A DNA stretch of 64,000 nucleotides from Stropharia rugosoannulata (GCA_028532985.1 JANCIK010000003.1:1870001-1934000), one strand, 5' to 3'. Shown: positions 10,035 through 21,614, counted from the first letter of the stretch. Made by a program: numbers and translations. Notes: generated by a model not told the origin, from the sequence alone.

Positions 10035-12751
10035 TGTTAGATTACATAGGCAATCATCACCATCAGCAGTTAAGATTAGATAGTGCGGACTATAATTAGT
10101 TCGCTCCACATTTAGCTTAGTTCGCTTCTGGTAGTATATATAGCATGTACTAGTGTAGATGCCTGTTAATCTATTACCACTACCATCCCACCTGAGTTAG
10201 GGGCGCTCTCTGTGCCTATAAGCGTCCGCTTTTAACAGGTTATGAGCCCTGCGCTCTGAGCAGTCCCTACTCATTGCTACTCTCTCTTATTCTCACTCTC
10301 CTTTCACCTGGGTGGCTTGGTACTTAACCTAACACTCATTCGCGCTCGTTTCGCCTCGTTGTTTCACGAGCAGGACCGCCACGTCACGACTGTCGTTCTC
10401 GTACCACTCTCGTTCCGCCAGCTCAATTGGTCCTCGCGCAATTCGCTCTTTTTCTTTACAGGTCCTCTGCACTCTCTTGGTTTCACCAGAGACTGCTTCA
10501 GCTTTGGGCTTCCCAGAGCTGTCCGCTCTTTTGCGCTTTTAGGGCTTCCCTGATCGTCGCCCCACTCCGTTCTTTCGAGGATCCACTCTCCATACGATCC
10601 CCTCGCTGCCTGCCGACTGCCACGTCACTACGCTCCGTCGTTCTTCCGCAATCGACCAGTCTTCACCAGAGTGCTCAACTCCTCGAGTTAGGACCTCGAA
10701 ATTTGTTCAGCTCACTGCGACCTCGCATCGACGTCGACTCCGTTGCAACTCAGCATACCATTCCCTTCATCATCGATACATCGAGCCCCCAAGTCTCATC
10801 TCGATCGGTTGCATCGTTGTCGAGCAATTCACACTTTAGTACCCAAGTGCTCAACTCCTCGAGTTTGCAACTCCAATTTTGTCGTCGTTGCCACGCCTCG
10901 AGTTCGTCGTCGTTACCCCTATAACTTGGCAGTCCTAGGTTTCGCGTGTTTGACTATCGGTCCACCCACTCTCACGTCGATCGCATCTCCCATCGTTCCG
11001 CAATCATGTCTTCTTCATCAACACCTCAATTCGCCTGACTTGGACACTGATGACTCGGACGCACCAACTGCACCTCCTTCGGCAGGACCAGCACCATCTG
11101 ACTCGTCATCTGACGACGAACACAATGCACCTACTCCCAACTCGCAGAAACCGACCACTGGTGCAAAATCATCGAGTTTACCAAAGTGCTCAACTCTGCC
11201 CAATTCGCATTCTGGGAAATCGCATGTGCATTCCGGTCCAACTGCTGGTCCTAGCAAGTCGAGTCAAGTACCATCGGATAGGGCGTCGAAAGACGAGTCT
11301 GACAGTACCACACCCAAGTTGGAGTCATTGCATCGCATTCCGCAATCATCGAAAACACCAACATGCTCAACTCAACGAGATCAGCATTCTGCCTCAAACG
11401 TGCCCAAACCGCCTTGTACTGTTGCACCTCCCATTCCTGTGGAACCCAAGGTTGTTGCTGAGCCTCTGAGACGCACTACACGTGAATCTCGACCTCCTGG
11501 TGAATGGTGGAAAGTCAAACCTACTGCTGTGCCCCTCCCTCCGTCTACACCGCCTTCTGAGACAGATGACCTTGATAACAACAAACTTGACAGTTACACT
11601 GTTGACGAAGGCTTGGAAGAGGTTCAGTTTGCTGGTGCTGCTACTGTGTCAGATCCCAAGAACTACAAGCAGGCACTCAAGGGCGACAATGCAGACAGAT
11701 GGCGAGATGCAGCAAATGCAGAGTACAACACACTGTTGCAGAACAACACTTGGGAAATTGTCAACTTGCCACCTGGTGCAAAGGCTATTGGTTCTGGTTG
11801 GGTTTTCAAGGTCAAGTGTCATGCAGATGGCACTGTGGAGCGTTACAAGGCTCGTATCGTCGCAAAGGGCTACAGTCAGCGTCCTGGAGTCGATTACACC
11901 GAAGTCTTTGCTCCCACCTTCCGTCCAGCAACCTTGCGCATGATACTGGCTATTGCAGCTGCAGAGGACCTTGAGCTATGCTCTGTGGACATTTTGTCTG
12001 CATTCACCAATGGCGACTTGGATGAGGACATCTACATGCTGCAGCCTGAGGGATTCCATGAAGGCGCACCAAACAAGGTCTGCAAGTTGTGCAAGTCACT
12101 TTACAGTCTCAAGCAATCAGCTAGGCAATGGAACACAAAGTTGCATTCAGTTCTCACTGATATGGGTTTCAAGTGTGTGGAAGCAGACAGGTCAGTGTAC
12201 ATCTACTCAGATGGCACAGTTCGCATTTTCGTGTCTATCTACATTGACGACATCACATTTGCATCCAAATCGACTTCATCCATTGACCATGCTGTGAAGC
12301 AACTCAGTGAACGCTTCAAATGCAGGGATCTTGGTGCAACAGAGTTTCTACTAGGTGTTGGCATAACCAGGGATCGCAGCAAACGCAAGATTTTGCTTCA
12401 CTAGTGCCAGTTCATTCTGGACATGCTTGAACGTTACAGTATGCAAGATGCAATTCCTGTTACCACTCCCATGTCAGCTGGCACTGTCCTCACTCGTGCA
12501 ATGGCACCTAGCAGTTCTGACGACATTGAGTTCATGCGAAACGTTCCCTACCTCAGCGCCATCGGTTCCCTTCAGTATCTCGCCACAATGACACGTCCTG
12601 ACATTGCACACACTGTGTCTTACCTCGCACGCTTTAACAGCAATCCTGGACCGCAGCACTGGACAGCAGTCAAGCACTTGTTCAAGTATCTGAAAGAAAC
12701 ACTTGAGTACAAGTTGGTTTACTCTGGTTCACTTGGTACAGATCTGTTCAG
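10035..12751 (+). mobile_element. Copia-5: internally deleted Copia with 5' LTR
   Basis: LTR at 10035-10237, PBS GGTTATGAGCCCTGCGC at 10238-10254, leader 10238-11005 (no gene seen), gag start at 11006, then a direct jump to the integrase-RT linker. It is truncated at 12751 inside RNase H, where Copia-1 gag resumes on the other strand. The leader and gag start belong to a different subfamily from Copia-4; the same leader recurs at 20904-21395. Confidence 0.85.
11006..12751 (+). pseudogene. Copia-5 gag start joined to RT
   Basis: Nine gag codons (MSSSSTPQF) are followed by a junction near 11030 into the Ser/Pro-rich linker (TDDSDAPTAPPSAG) between integrase and RT. RT is then complete: WVFKVKCHADGTVERYKARIVAKG, AFTNGDLDED, YIDDITFAS. 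The shared TAG lies at 12402-12404, after which the frame reopens and ends abruptly at SLGTDLF. Integrase, protease and most of gag are missing. Confidence 0.87.
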
Positions 12752-13005
12752 ACGCCAAACCTGCATACTCGACGATTTGCAATGTCTCCTCTGCTGGGGG
12801 CGAAGCAGAGTGTGCCATTTGACCAATAGCTGCCAGAGTCGACCACATGCTAACTGGGTCATGCAGAGTGTGAGCTAAGTGTGATTTCAGCTTGTTCTGA
12901 ACATGACTGTGGATGTAGCCAGCAGCAGCCATCGACTTGCTTGTCCATGCGTCGTGTGCCTCGATCTCAGCCATAGACGGCGTAAGAGAGAGCAGAGGAC
13001 ACTTG

Positions 13006-14057
13006 CATCAGGAAAATCACTTTTTGGAAAAGAGACTTTTTGAGACATCTATGTGTCTCTTGGGAAATTTAGTGTCTTTTTGAGACATCAATATGTCTTT
13101 TGGTGAAATTTTTGTCTTTTTTATACTTTTAAAGGTCTCCTAGAGACTTTAGGGAAATATGTAATTCTTCCAATGTCTTTTTAGGTCTTTTTATGTCTTT
13201 TAAAGTCTTTCAATTTTTCTAAGCATTTAAATGTATTGGTGTAATTGGGTAAATCTTTTTATGTCTCTGAAAGATATTAAAAATGTCTTATAAAGTGTAT
13301 TAAAAAGCTACAAAAAGACTCAAAAAGACATTTAAAGACATTAAAACCTGGGAAAAAATTGACTTATAAATAGCTATTGTTAACTATTCTTATAATCTAC
13401 ATTGTAGGTCTTATATAAAATACATCTGAACATGACTAAATTCAATGACTTGTGATGTAATAAATTAATGTAGTCTAGAGCATTACCATCATATTTGACC
13501 TGCAGTTAGTCTATATACACAGGCACATGGTGTAGGGGAAAGTATGCTGGTTTTAAGTCATGCATGAAGCTGTTGGTTCAATTCCTGGCTAATGCAAATT
13601 ATTTCCACAACATAAGTTCCCCTTCCCATTGTACCCAAGTTGATGTGATGGTTTATTTGCCATTGTATGGTTATGTAATGTGCTGACTAATATAGTTACT
13701 TCATGACAAATCTTAAGTACAATTTAAATATATCTAATTACCTACTTACAAACACTTACAAATACAATCTAATCTATGTAGTAGTGATTTGGCTAAGATG
13801 AGGTCATGTTTTTAATGTTTTTATAAAGCAAAAATGTGACATTAAAAGACATTTAGAGACATCTAGAGACATTATAAACACATAAAAAGACATTAAAGAG
13901 ACTCCTAGAGACATAAAAAAGTCTTTAAAAGTTTGATACCTGGAGACTTTGCTTTAAAAGTCTCCTAGAGACCCAGGTCTCCTGGGGTCTTTTTAAGTCT
14001 TTTTAAGTCTTTTTAAAAATTTAAAAGACTTTTTTCAAAAAAGTCTTTTTCCTGATG
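13006..14057. mobile_element. MITE-1: AT-rich non-autonomous element (1052 bp)
   Basis: Terminal inverted repeats CATCAGGAAAA ... TTTTCCTGATG interrupt Copia gag; TG is repeated at both ends (13004-13005, 14058-14059), though the exact TIR/duplication boundary is ambiguous by a few bases. There is no open frame. Both arms are packed with AAAGAC/GTCTTT words and with GTCTC...GAGAC inverted pairs. The centre holds a tRNA-like pol III promoter. A second copy, inverted, starts at 63865. The superfamily cannot be assigned from TIR and duplication alone. Confidence 0.8.
13521..13596 (+). other. tRNA-like relic with intact A and B boxes inside MITE-1
   Basis: TGGTGTAGGGG (13528-13538) fits the A-box consensus TRGYNNARNNG fully, and GGTTCAATTCC (13575-13585) fits the B box GGTTCRANNCC fully. 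They are 47 bases apart start to start, about tRNA spacing. The acceptor, anticodon and T stems pair poorly, so this is not a functional tRNA gene. It is best read as a tRNA-derived internal pol III promoter. Confidence 0.65.
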
Positions 14058-14882
14058 TGCATTCACCAGTAACCAGACACCATAGCTCCTGAGAGCGTAA
14101 CCATGCTTTCATGTTGCAAGACCAGAGTTGGTAGTTGGCAGTGCTCAGTTTGTCAAACTGAGGTGTTGCAAAGAAACTCATGGTTGCAGGTGAAGCGAAA
14201 TGGTGAACGACGTGAAGTGGTATGAGGTGATAGCTGAGAGTGGCGCAAACGATGTGGCAAAGTTGCAAGACGAGCTGGGCTAAAATGCACGAGCAGTGGG
14301 CTAAGCACTTGCAGTATCACAATTAGGCCGAGTTGAGCACTTGCAGTAAAATGTCGATTGCACGAGCAGCAGTGAACCGATTGACACGAGACTGTGCAAG
14401 AGGGTAGTTCAAAGATGCGGAACGTGTGTGATCGAGTTGTGCGAACGACAGTGACGATGTGCGAGTGCAGTGAGCAAAACTGTTTGAGAGTGTCAATTGG
14501 ACAGAGTTGAGCACTCTGGTGAAGAACAGTGAATTGCAAGTGAACGGCTGATCGTGATGACCTGTGAAGGGGCAAGTGACGAGAGACACGTGTAACGATG
14601 AGGTCCTCGAAAGAACCACATGTTTCGACGATCAGGGAAGCCCGGGGAGCGAAGTCTCTGGTGAACACCAAGAGAGTGCTATTGACCTAAAACCAAAAGA
14701 AGCGGATTGCTCGATAACCGTGCAAGCTGGTGGAACGCAGGTGGTACCAGAACGACGGTCGTGACATGGCAGTCGTGCTCACGAAAAAACGAGGCAAAAC
14801 GAACGACAATGAGTGTTAGGTTAAGTACCAAGCCACTCAGTGGAGAAAGGACAGTAGGGAAGTGATGAGTAGGATGCTCAGA

Positions 14883-15100
14883 GTGCAGGGCTCATAACCT
14901 GTTGAAAGCAGACTGCTTACAGGTGCAGAGAGCAAACCTAACTCACACAGAGATGGTGGTAAGAGATTAAGAGGCATCTACACTAGTACATGCCTTATAT
15001 ACTACCATAAGCGAGATTAACTATATATGGAGCGTACTAAATATAGTACGCGATATCTAATCTACTGCTGATGGTCAGTCCAATCCTATGTAATCTAACA
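14883..15100 (-). repeat. 5' LTR and PBS of Copia-1
   Basis: LTR 14900-15100 (201 bp), the same family as the other four. On the minus strand it is followed at once by GGTTATGAGCCCTGC (14885-14899), complementary to the 3' end of a 5'-half initiator tRNA-Met (…GCAGGGCUCAUAACC). The CCTCT target duplication follows at 15101-15105. Confidence 0.88.
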
Positions 15101-17075
15101 CCTCTCCCCCGTTTTATCATCCATTTAAGTATCTCCTATTATGAAGATATATGACCTATGTGCTGTGAACATTGACACAACGCTCCTATCCTTCGTTGAT
15201 GATGGTACCCTAGTTACTCAATCGGGTAATCTGGGCACCAACAATGTTATTCTCAAGGCTGGCTACGCCTACCTTGTCGACTTATTTACTGCTGCTGGAC
15301 TTCATATGGAACACAACAAGTCCGAGCTGTTTCACTTCTCTCGGTCGAGAGACGGCTTCAACCCTCCTCTGGACACTGGGTTCGCCCCGTTCACCGGAAA
15401 TACCCCACTCACCCCTAAGCCCATTTGGCGCTATCTGGGGTTCTTCTTCGATCGTGAGCTTAGATTTCACGAGCATGTCCGCTTTTATGCCACCAAGGCA
15501 TTGACCATGGTGAAAGCCATGGGCATGCTTGGTAACTCTGCCAGAGGCTTGTCTCCTAAACAAAGATGCCTCCTCTACCGGTCGTGCATCCTACCTATTG
15601 TGACGTACGGCTACAAACTTTGGTATTACAAGTCTGCCCCCATGGAGGGCATCTTGAAAAACCTTACTAGCATGCAGTGCAGAGCAGCTGTATGGATCAC
15701 AGGTGCTTTTCACACCTTGCCTACTGGCGGCGTTCAGGCCATTGCCGGCCTCATGCCAATTCACCTCCACCTTCGTAAACTGAGACTCCGGTCTGTTTAC
15801 CGTGTGGCAACATTGTCGGACACTCATCCTACAAGATCCCTATTGTCGGATCCATATGCCAAAAGTAGCGACCCCCACTACCATGCTTTATTTCGCATCC
15901 CTGAACGTGTTCGCAAGAAACTCAGGGGCAGCATCCCAGATATCCAAATCGACCTTCCTTACATGACTGAGACTTTCTCTCTGTGCGCGGATGAGGCTCA
16001 GCCTGGTAAGCGGCTCTTGGATTTATTTCCTAACCGCATACATTTCCGTCCTAGATCTGAATATGTCCCTGTTGAACACAAGGACGTATCTGATTTTGAC
16101 GGCGACCTTGTCGCGTACCACGAGTGGATTCGTCTCCACATCGAAAATGCACGTCAAAAACATTATAACTCCATCTGCAAGAAAGCAGAGGAGACCCATG
16201 ATGCAATCTTGATTGGCACGGATGCTTCGGTTCCGGCCAGCAAGCTGCACCAAGCCCTCGCGGGTGCGGTGCTATATCAAAATGGCGTATGTATTGATGA
16301 TGTCAAGTACGTCGCCAGTAATGTCCTTGCTCCTGATGCTGAGCTCGCGGCTATTCGTTATGCTATTGTCCGGGCACTTCAATGAGACAATTGCACTAAT
16401 ATTCATTTGTTCACAGATTCTCTTTCTTCTGCTAGGAGAGCCCTGGACCCATCTATCCACTCTGGCCAAGGTCACTCCTTGGCTGTCTGTCGCGTCTTAG
16501 GCGAATGGTTCTCTAAGGACCCTTCGCACTCTATTACATTTGTCGATGTCCCATCCAAATTGGAGTGGGGCATTCACCATGAAGCTCACCTTTTATTAAA
16601 GGCTCAACCCCGGGTACTTGGCAGGTACCAGGACTCTTCCTTGGACAGCTGTCGCAAAGCGGTAGCTGATCAACAATTACGGGCCTGGCATCAACTGTTC
16701 TTTCGAGATACAGATCACGCAGGACATAACTTCCTCCAACTCGACTCTATCAATGGAGAGCACCGTATCAAGCCATCTTACGCCAAGGGCGGATCTTGGC
16801 TCTCATCTTGTGGGGATTCTATTTTGCTCACATCACACATGACCCGTTGCCTACTAGGGCATGCGCCTATCGGCGCTTACTTTAAGCGCTTTAATATCGA
16901 TGAAAAGTACTCCTGTGACTGTGGGGTCCTCCTCCAGACCAGGCAACATCTGTTTGAGTGCCCGTTACTCAAGCACTCCTACGACGGTGTTCCGACTTAC
17001 CTCCCTATGCTTCTCAAATTCTTGCGAGACAACCCTACTGTCTTTGCTAACTCTCCCCCCGCTGGGGTTGGATAA
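15101..17075 (+). pseudogene. L2 ORF2, RT core and RNase H, two nonsense codons
   Basis: It carries the same TAA as L1 before SPIMKIYDL, then the SFVDDGT catalytic box, and a C-terminal RNase H (IGTDASVP, ELAAIRYAI, TDSLSSAR, HHEAH). A second stop, TGA at 16383-16385, replaces CGA (Arg in L3 and L4), a CpG transition. The end carries a Cys/His cluster (CDCGVLLQTRQHLFEC) typical of LINE C-termini. Sharing the TAA with L1 but not L3 makes L1 and L2 sister copies. Confidence 0.9.
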
Positions 17076-17523
17076 CAGCTTTGGAGGCCTTGCAGTGATT
17101 GTGATGATTGCCAGCCACGGCCAGCTTTGGCGTTAATGGCATGCACCCCATCAGCCTGATCCCCGTCCTTAAATGGTGCATGATGAGTGACTGTTGGGGC
17201 TTTCCAGGTCTCATCACCAGAAGGGTTTCAGACAAAGCCTGTAGGTGCGGTGCATGGTGAGCTATGACTGGGTGCTTCGGCCATCACAGAGTAAGGAGCC
17301 TCCTCTAGCTTTTCTGACACAATGCACTAGCCTGCATGTCTTGTCCTTGTCTGTCGCGTTACTTGCTTGCCTTGTTCCACACGATGCATTTCACCCGGGG
17401 AGTATGTTTCCCCTTCTACTGTAGGTAGTATTCTGTGATGTATTTCGCAGCGCGGACTGTGTTCAGACACCGTGTAATAAATTGGTGCAAGCCATGATTC
17501 CAAAGAAAGAAAAAAAAAAAAAA
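15101..17523 (+). mobile_element. L2 LINE, second part, with poly(A) tail
   Basis: Continuation of the LINE begun at 6217. It includes the RT catalytic domain, connection, RNase H, a 3' UTR (17076-17501, no gene) and an A-rich tail ending in 15 A (about 17502-17523). The tail abuts Copia sequence at ACCTGCTTGC, inside the pre-integrase region. The same tail-to-Copia junction is present in inverted form at 30557/30558, so the two loci share one insertion event. Confidence 0.92.
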
Positions 17524-20500
17524 GACCTGCTTGCGTGTCTGTACCTCACAAAGCACTCTGGCATCTTGATTGAGATCGATGCAAAGAAGATGTACTTCAA
17601 CCGCTCAGGCAAGACCATCTTCACCGCAACTATCAATGCATCACACTCTGCCATTCTGGATGGTCTCACACGTCCCATTTGCAAATCTGCATGCTCTGCT
17701 TCGTCATCGTCAACTCTACCCCTCAATGCAGAGCTCTGGCATTGTCGTTGCGGACATCACAGCCATGCACACATCAACAAGCTGCTTTCCAAGGACCTGG
17801 TCACTGGCATGCTTGTAACGTCGAAAGAGCAACCAGATCTGATTTGCAAACCATGCTTAGCTGGCAAGATGACATCTGGCACATTTCCGAGCTCAACTCG
17901 CAAATCGACGAAACCGCTTGAATTGGTGCATTCTGACTTGCATGGTCCGCTCTCAGTGCCTACACCTGAGAGACATCGCTACTGGATCACATTCATCGAC
18001 GACTGCACTCACCTGCATGCTGTCATGTTCCTAAAGCGCAAGTCGGATGCATTTGATGCATTCAAGGTGTACAAGGCATATGCAGAGAACCAGCTGAATG
18101 CGAAAATCAAGGCAATGCAGGATGACAAGGCTGGTGAATACATGTCAAACGAGTTTATACGGTTTATGGAGCAATGCAGCATTCACATACGACACAGCAC
18201 ACGCAATCGGCCTCAGCAGAATGGTGTTGCTGAACGTGCCAATCGCACTATTGCTGAGCACGTCACTGCAATGCTGGTAGAGGCAAAGCTCCCACTCTCG
18301 TTCTGGCAACTTGCAGTTTTTGCTTACATTCACGTGTGGAACAGGCTCCCTATGTCGTCTCTGACTGACTCTGTTCCCTACACTGCATGGCATGGCAAGA
18401 AACCCGATATGAGCCATCTCCGTGTTTTTGGTTGTGCTGTGTATGTCTTTGTGCAGAGAGACAAATGCAAGTCACTGCAACCACACATTGAGAAGTGCAT
18501 TTTCGTCGGTTATCCTACAGGCTACAAAGGCTGGCAGTTCTACAATCCATCCACTAAGAAGTATGTGATCTCGGAACGTGCTATCTTTGATGAACACAGA
18601 TTTCCTGGTTTGAAGGTCACTTCACCAATCAACCTGTTTCCAAAGGGCATGCCTTCACACTTCTCAGATGTGCCAGATTCTGGGGGGGATTCAACTGCTG
18701 CCTATTTGCCTGATTTGGACACTGATGACTCGGACGCACCAACTGCACCTCCTTCGGCAGGACCAGCACCATCTGACTCGTCATCTGACGACGAACACAA
18801 TGCACCTACTCCCAACTCGCAGAAACCGACCACTGGTGCAAAATCATCGAGTTTACCAAAGTGCTCAACTCTGCCCAATTCGCATTCTGGGAAATCGCAT
18901 GTGCATTCCGGTCCAACTGCTAGTCCCAGCAAGTCGAGTCAAGTACCATCGGATAGGGCGTCGAAAGACGAGTCTGACAGTACCACAGTCAAGTTGGAGT
19001 CATCGCATCGCATTCCGCAATCGTCGAAAACACCAACATGCTCAACTTGACAAGATCAGCATTCTGCTCCAAACGTGCCCCAACTGCCTCATACTGTTGC
19101 ACCTCCCATTCCTGTGGAACCCAAGGTCGTTGCTGAGCCTCTGAGACGCACTACACGTGAATCTCGTCCTCCTGGCGAATGGTGGAAAGTCAAACCTGCT
19201 GCTGTACCCCTCCCGCCGTCTACACCGCCTTCTGAGACAGATGACCTTGATAACGACAAACTTGACAGTTACACTGTTGATGAAGGCTTGGAAGAGGTTC
19301 AGTTTGCTGGTGCTGCTACTGTGTCAGATCCCAAGAACTACAAGCAGGCACTCAAGGGCGACAATGCAGACAGATGGCGAGATGCAGCAAATGCAGAGTA
19401 CAACACACTGTTGCAGAACAACACTTGGGAAATTGTCAACTTGCCACCTGGTGCAAAGGCTATTGGTTCTGGTTGGGTTTTCAAGGTCAAGTGTCATGCA
19501 GATGGCACTGTGGAGCGTTACAAGGCTCGTATCGTCGCAAAGGGCTACAGTCAGCGTCCTGGAGTCGATTACACCGAAGTCTTTGCTCCCACCTTCCGTC
19601 CAGCAACCTTGCGCATGATACTGGCTATTGCAGCTGCAGAGGACCTTGAGCTATGCTCTGTGGACATTTTGTCTGCATTCACCAATGGCGACTTGGATGA
19701 GGACATCTACATGCTGCAGCCTGAGGGATTCCATGAAGGCGCACCAAACAAGGTCTGCAAGTTGTGCAAGTCACTTTACAGTCTCAAGCAATCAGCTAGG
19801 CAATGGAACACAAAGTTGCATTCAGTTCTCACTGATATGGGTTTCAAGTGTGTGGAAGCAGACAGGTCAGTGTACATCTACTCAGATGGCACAGTTCGCA
19901 TTTTCGTGTCTATCTACATTGACGACATCACATTTGCATCCAAATCGACTTCATCCATTGACCATGCTGTGAAGCAACTCAGTGAACGCTTCAAATGCAG
20001 GGATCTTGGTGCAACAGAGTTTCTACTAGGTGTTGGCATAACCAGGGATCGCAGCAAACGCAAGATTTTGCTTCACTAGTGCCAGTTCATTCTGGACATG
20101 CTTGAACGTTACAGTATGCAAGATGCAATTCCTGTTACCACTCCCATGTCAGCTGGCACTGTCCTCACTCGTGCAATGGCACCTAGCAGCTCTGACGACA
20201 TTGAGTTCATGCAAAATGTTCCCTACCTCAGCGCCATTGGTTCTCTCCAGTATCTCGCTACAATGACACGTCCTGACATTGCACACACTGTGTCTTACCT
20301 TGCATGCTTTAACAGCAATCCTGGACCGCAGCATTGGACAGCAGTCAAGCACTTGTTCAAGTATCTGAAAGGAACACTTGAGTACAAGTTGGTTTACTCT
20401 GGTTCACTTGGTACAGATCTGTTCACAACTTACTGTGATGCTGCACACGGTGATTGCAAGGACACTGGATGCTCTACAGGTGGATATGTTGTTCTCATGG

Positions 20501-20858
20501 CTGGTGGTGCAATTAGCTGGTCTAGCAAGTTGCAGAGCATTGTGACGCTCTCTACCACTGAAGCTGAGTTTGTTGCTGCTGTTGAGGCTGGCAAGGAGAT
20601 CTCCTGGATGCGCAATATACTTCGCGAGTTTGGCTACACGATTCCGGTTCCCTCCACACTGCACATTGACAATCAGTCTGCTATCAGTGTATCGAAGAAC
20701 CCAGAGCACCACAGACGTATGAAGCACCTCGACCTTCGCTTTTACTGGCTATGCAACGCTGTACAGAACAGAGTTATTACACCCTCGTTTATACCCACAA
20801 CACAACAGGTGGCTGACATTCTTACCAAACCACTCTCTGCATCGAAAGTAGATTACTG
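16260..20858 (+). repeat. Left arm of a 4.6 kb inverted repeat
   Basis: It pairs with 27229-31821 in opposite orientation (4599 versus 4593 bp). Content: the LINE 3' part with poly(A), then Copia pre-integrase to near the end of RNase H. From about 16.75 kb onward the arms differ at only a few positions, including two 3-base indels (near 18686 and 20171). Upstream of that point the LINE portion differs at roughly one base in ten. Confidence 0.92.
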
Positions 20859-20880
20859 TCGCTCTCACATGGGAGTTTGA
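17525..20880 (+). pseudogene. Copia-2 pol: integrase, RT and RNase H
   Basis: Most complete plus-strand Copia pol here. Integrase: HHCC zinc region (HCRCGHHSHAH ... ICKPC), TFIDDCTH, DDKAGEY and NGVAERANR supply the DDE triad. A Ser/Pro linker follows, broken by a TGA at 19048-19050 (STQ R region of Copia-5). RT has AFTNGDLDED and YIDD; the shared TAG is at 20077-20079; RNase H follows (YCDAAHG, STTEAEF, HIDNQSA) to the stop at 20878-20880. Gag and protease are missing because L2 occupies the 5' side. At least two stops make it non-functional. Confidence 0.92.
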
Positions 20881-20903
20881 CCATAGTGTATATACTACAG
20901 TGT

Positions 20904-21614
20904 AAGAGCTGTCCGCTCTTTTGCGTTTTTAGGGCTTCCCTGATCGTCGCCCCACTCCGTTCTTTCGAGGATCAACTCTTCATACAACCCCCTCGTTGCC
21001 TGCCGACTGCCACATCACTACACTCCATCGTTCTTCCGCAATCGACCGGTCTTCACCAGAGTGCTGAACCCCTCGAGTTAAGACCTCAAAATTCGTTCAG
21101 CTCACTGCGACCTCGCATCGACGTCGACTCCGTTGCAACTCAGCATACCGCTTCCTTCATCATCGATACATCGAGCCCCCAACTCTCATCTCGATCGGTT
21201 GCATCGTTGTTGAGCAATTCACACTTTAGTACCCAAGTGCGCAATTCCTCGAGTTTGCAACTACAATTTTGTTGTCGTTGCCACGTCCCGAGTTCATCAT
21301 TGTTACCCCTATAACTTGGCAGTCCTAGGTTTCGCGTGTTCGACTATCGGTCCACCAACTCTCACGTCGATCGCATCTCTCATTGTTCCGCAATCATGTC
21401 TTCTTCATCAACACCTCAATTCCCCAAATTGAACTCTGTCAACTATCCATCATGGTCTGCATCCATGAAGGCCTGGCTTTGTTCTCAGGGTGTTTGGCGC
21501 ATCGTTTCTGGTGAATCTACCAAACCCAGACTGTCCTCACCGCCTACTGCAGCTGAGGATGCAAGGTCGTCTGCACAACAGGGTGCATCGCAAAAGCAAG
21601 GGAAATCAAGGGGT
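20904..21614 (+). pseudogene. Copia leader and gag start (Copia-5 subfamily)
   Basis: After 22 bases of normal Copia 3' flank, the sequence switches at about 20904 to the leader seen at 10520-11005. Gag starts at the ATG at 21396 (MSSSSTPQFPKLNSVNYPSWSA) and runs 73 codons with a deletion after PPTAAE. It ends where a minus-strand LTR starts at 21615. It shows the fuller gag N-terminus of the subfamily truncated in Copia-5. Confidence 0.82.

Larger units (their letters stand above)
12752..14181 (-). pseudogene. Copia-1 gag, split by a MITE
   Basis: The ATG is at 14181 (MSFFATPQFDKLSTANYQLW). The gene reads to the TGAATGCA target at about 14060, is interrupted by the MITE (13006-14057), and resumes at 13005 down to 12752 (AEIEAHDAWTSKS ... 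HSHVQNKLKSHLAH). Removing the insert with one copy of TG restores the order seen intact at 9307-9655. The 5' leader occupies 14182-14882. Confidence 0.85.
6660..15100 (-). mobile_element. Copia-1, composite Copia element inserted in L2
   Basis: Minus-strand Copia with same-orientation LTRs at 6660-6863 and 14900-15100, TG...CA termini, and a 5 bp target duplication CCTCT on both sides. A purine-rich tract (minus strand CACGGGGGAG, 6864-6873) precedes the 3' LTR and a half-tRNA PBS follows the 5' LTR. The middle (protease, integrase, start of RT) has been replaced by plus-strand Copia pieces (8389-12751). A MITE interrupts gag. Because the outer LTRs keep a matching duplication, the composite either arose after insertion or moved as a unit; the first is simpler. 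Confidence 0.85.

Noticed and set aside
13521..13596. A functional tRNA gene
   Set aside because: Only the promoter boxes fit; acceptor, anticodon and T stems do not pair.
15141..16385. An independent RT gene starting at ATG 15141
   Set aside because: The ATG is an internal methionine after the shared TAA; the frame is the continuation of the L2 ORF2 across the Copia-1 insertion.
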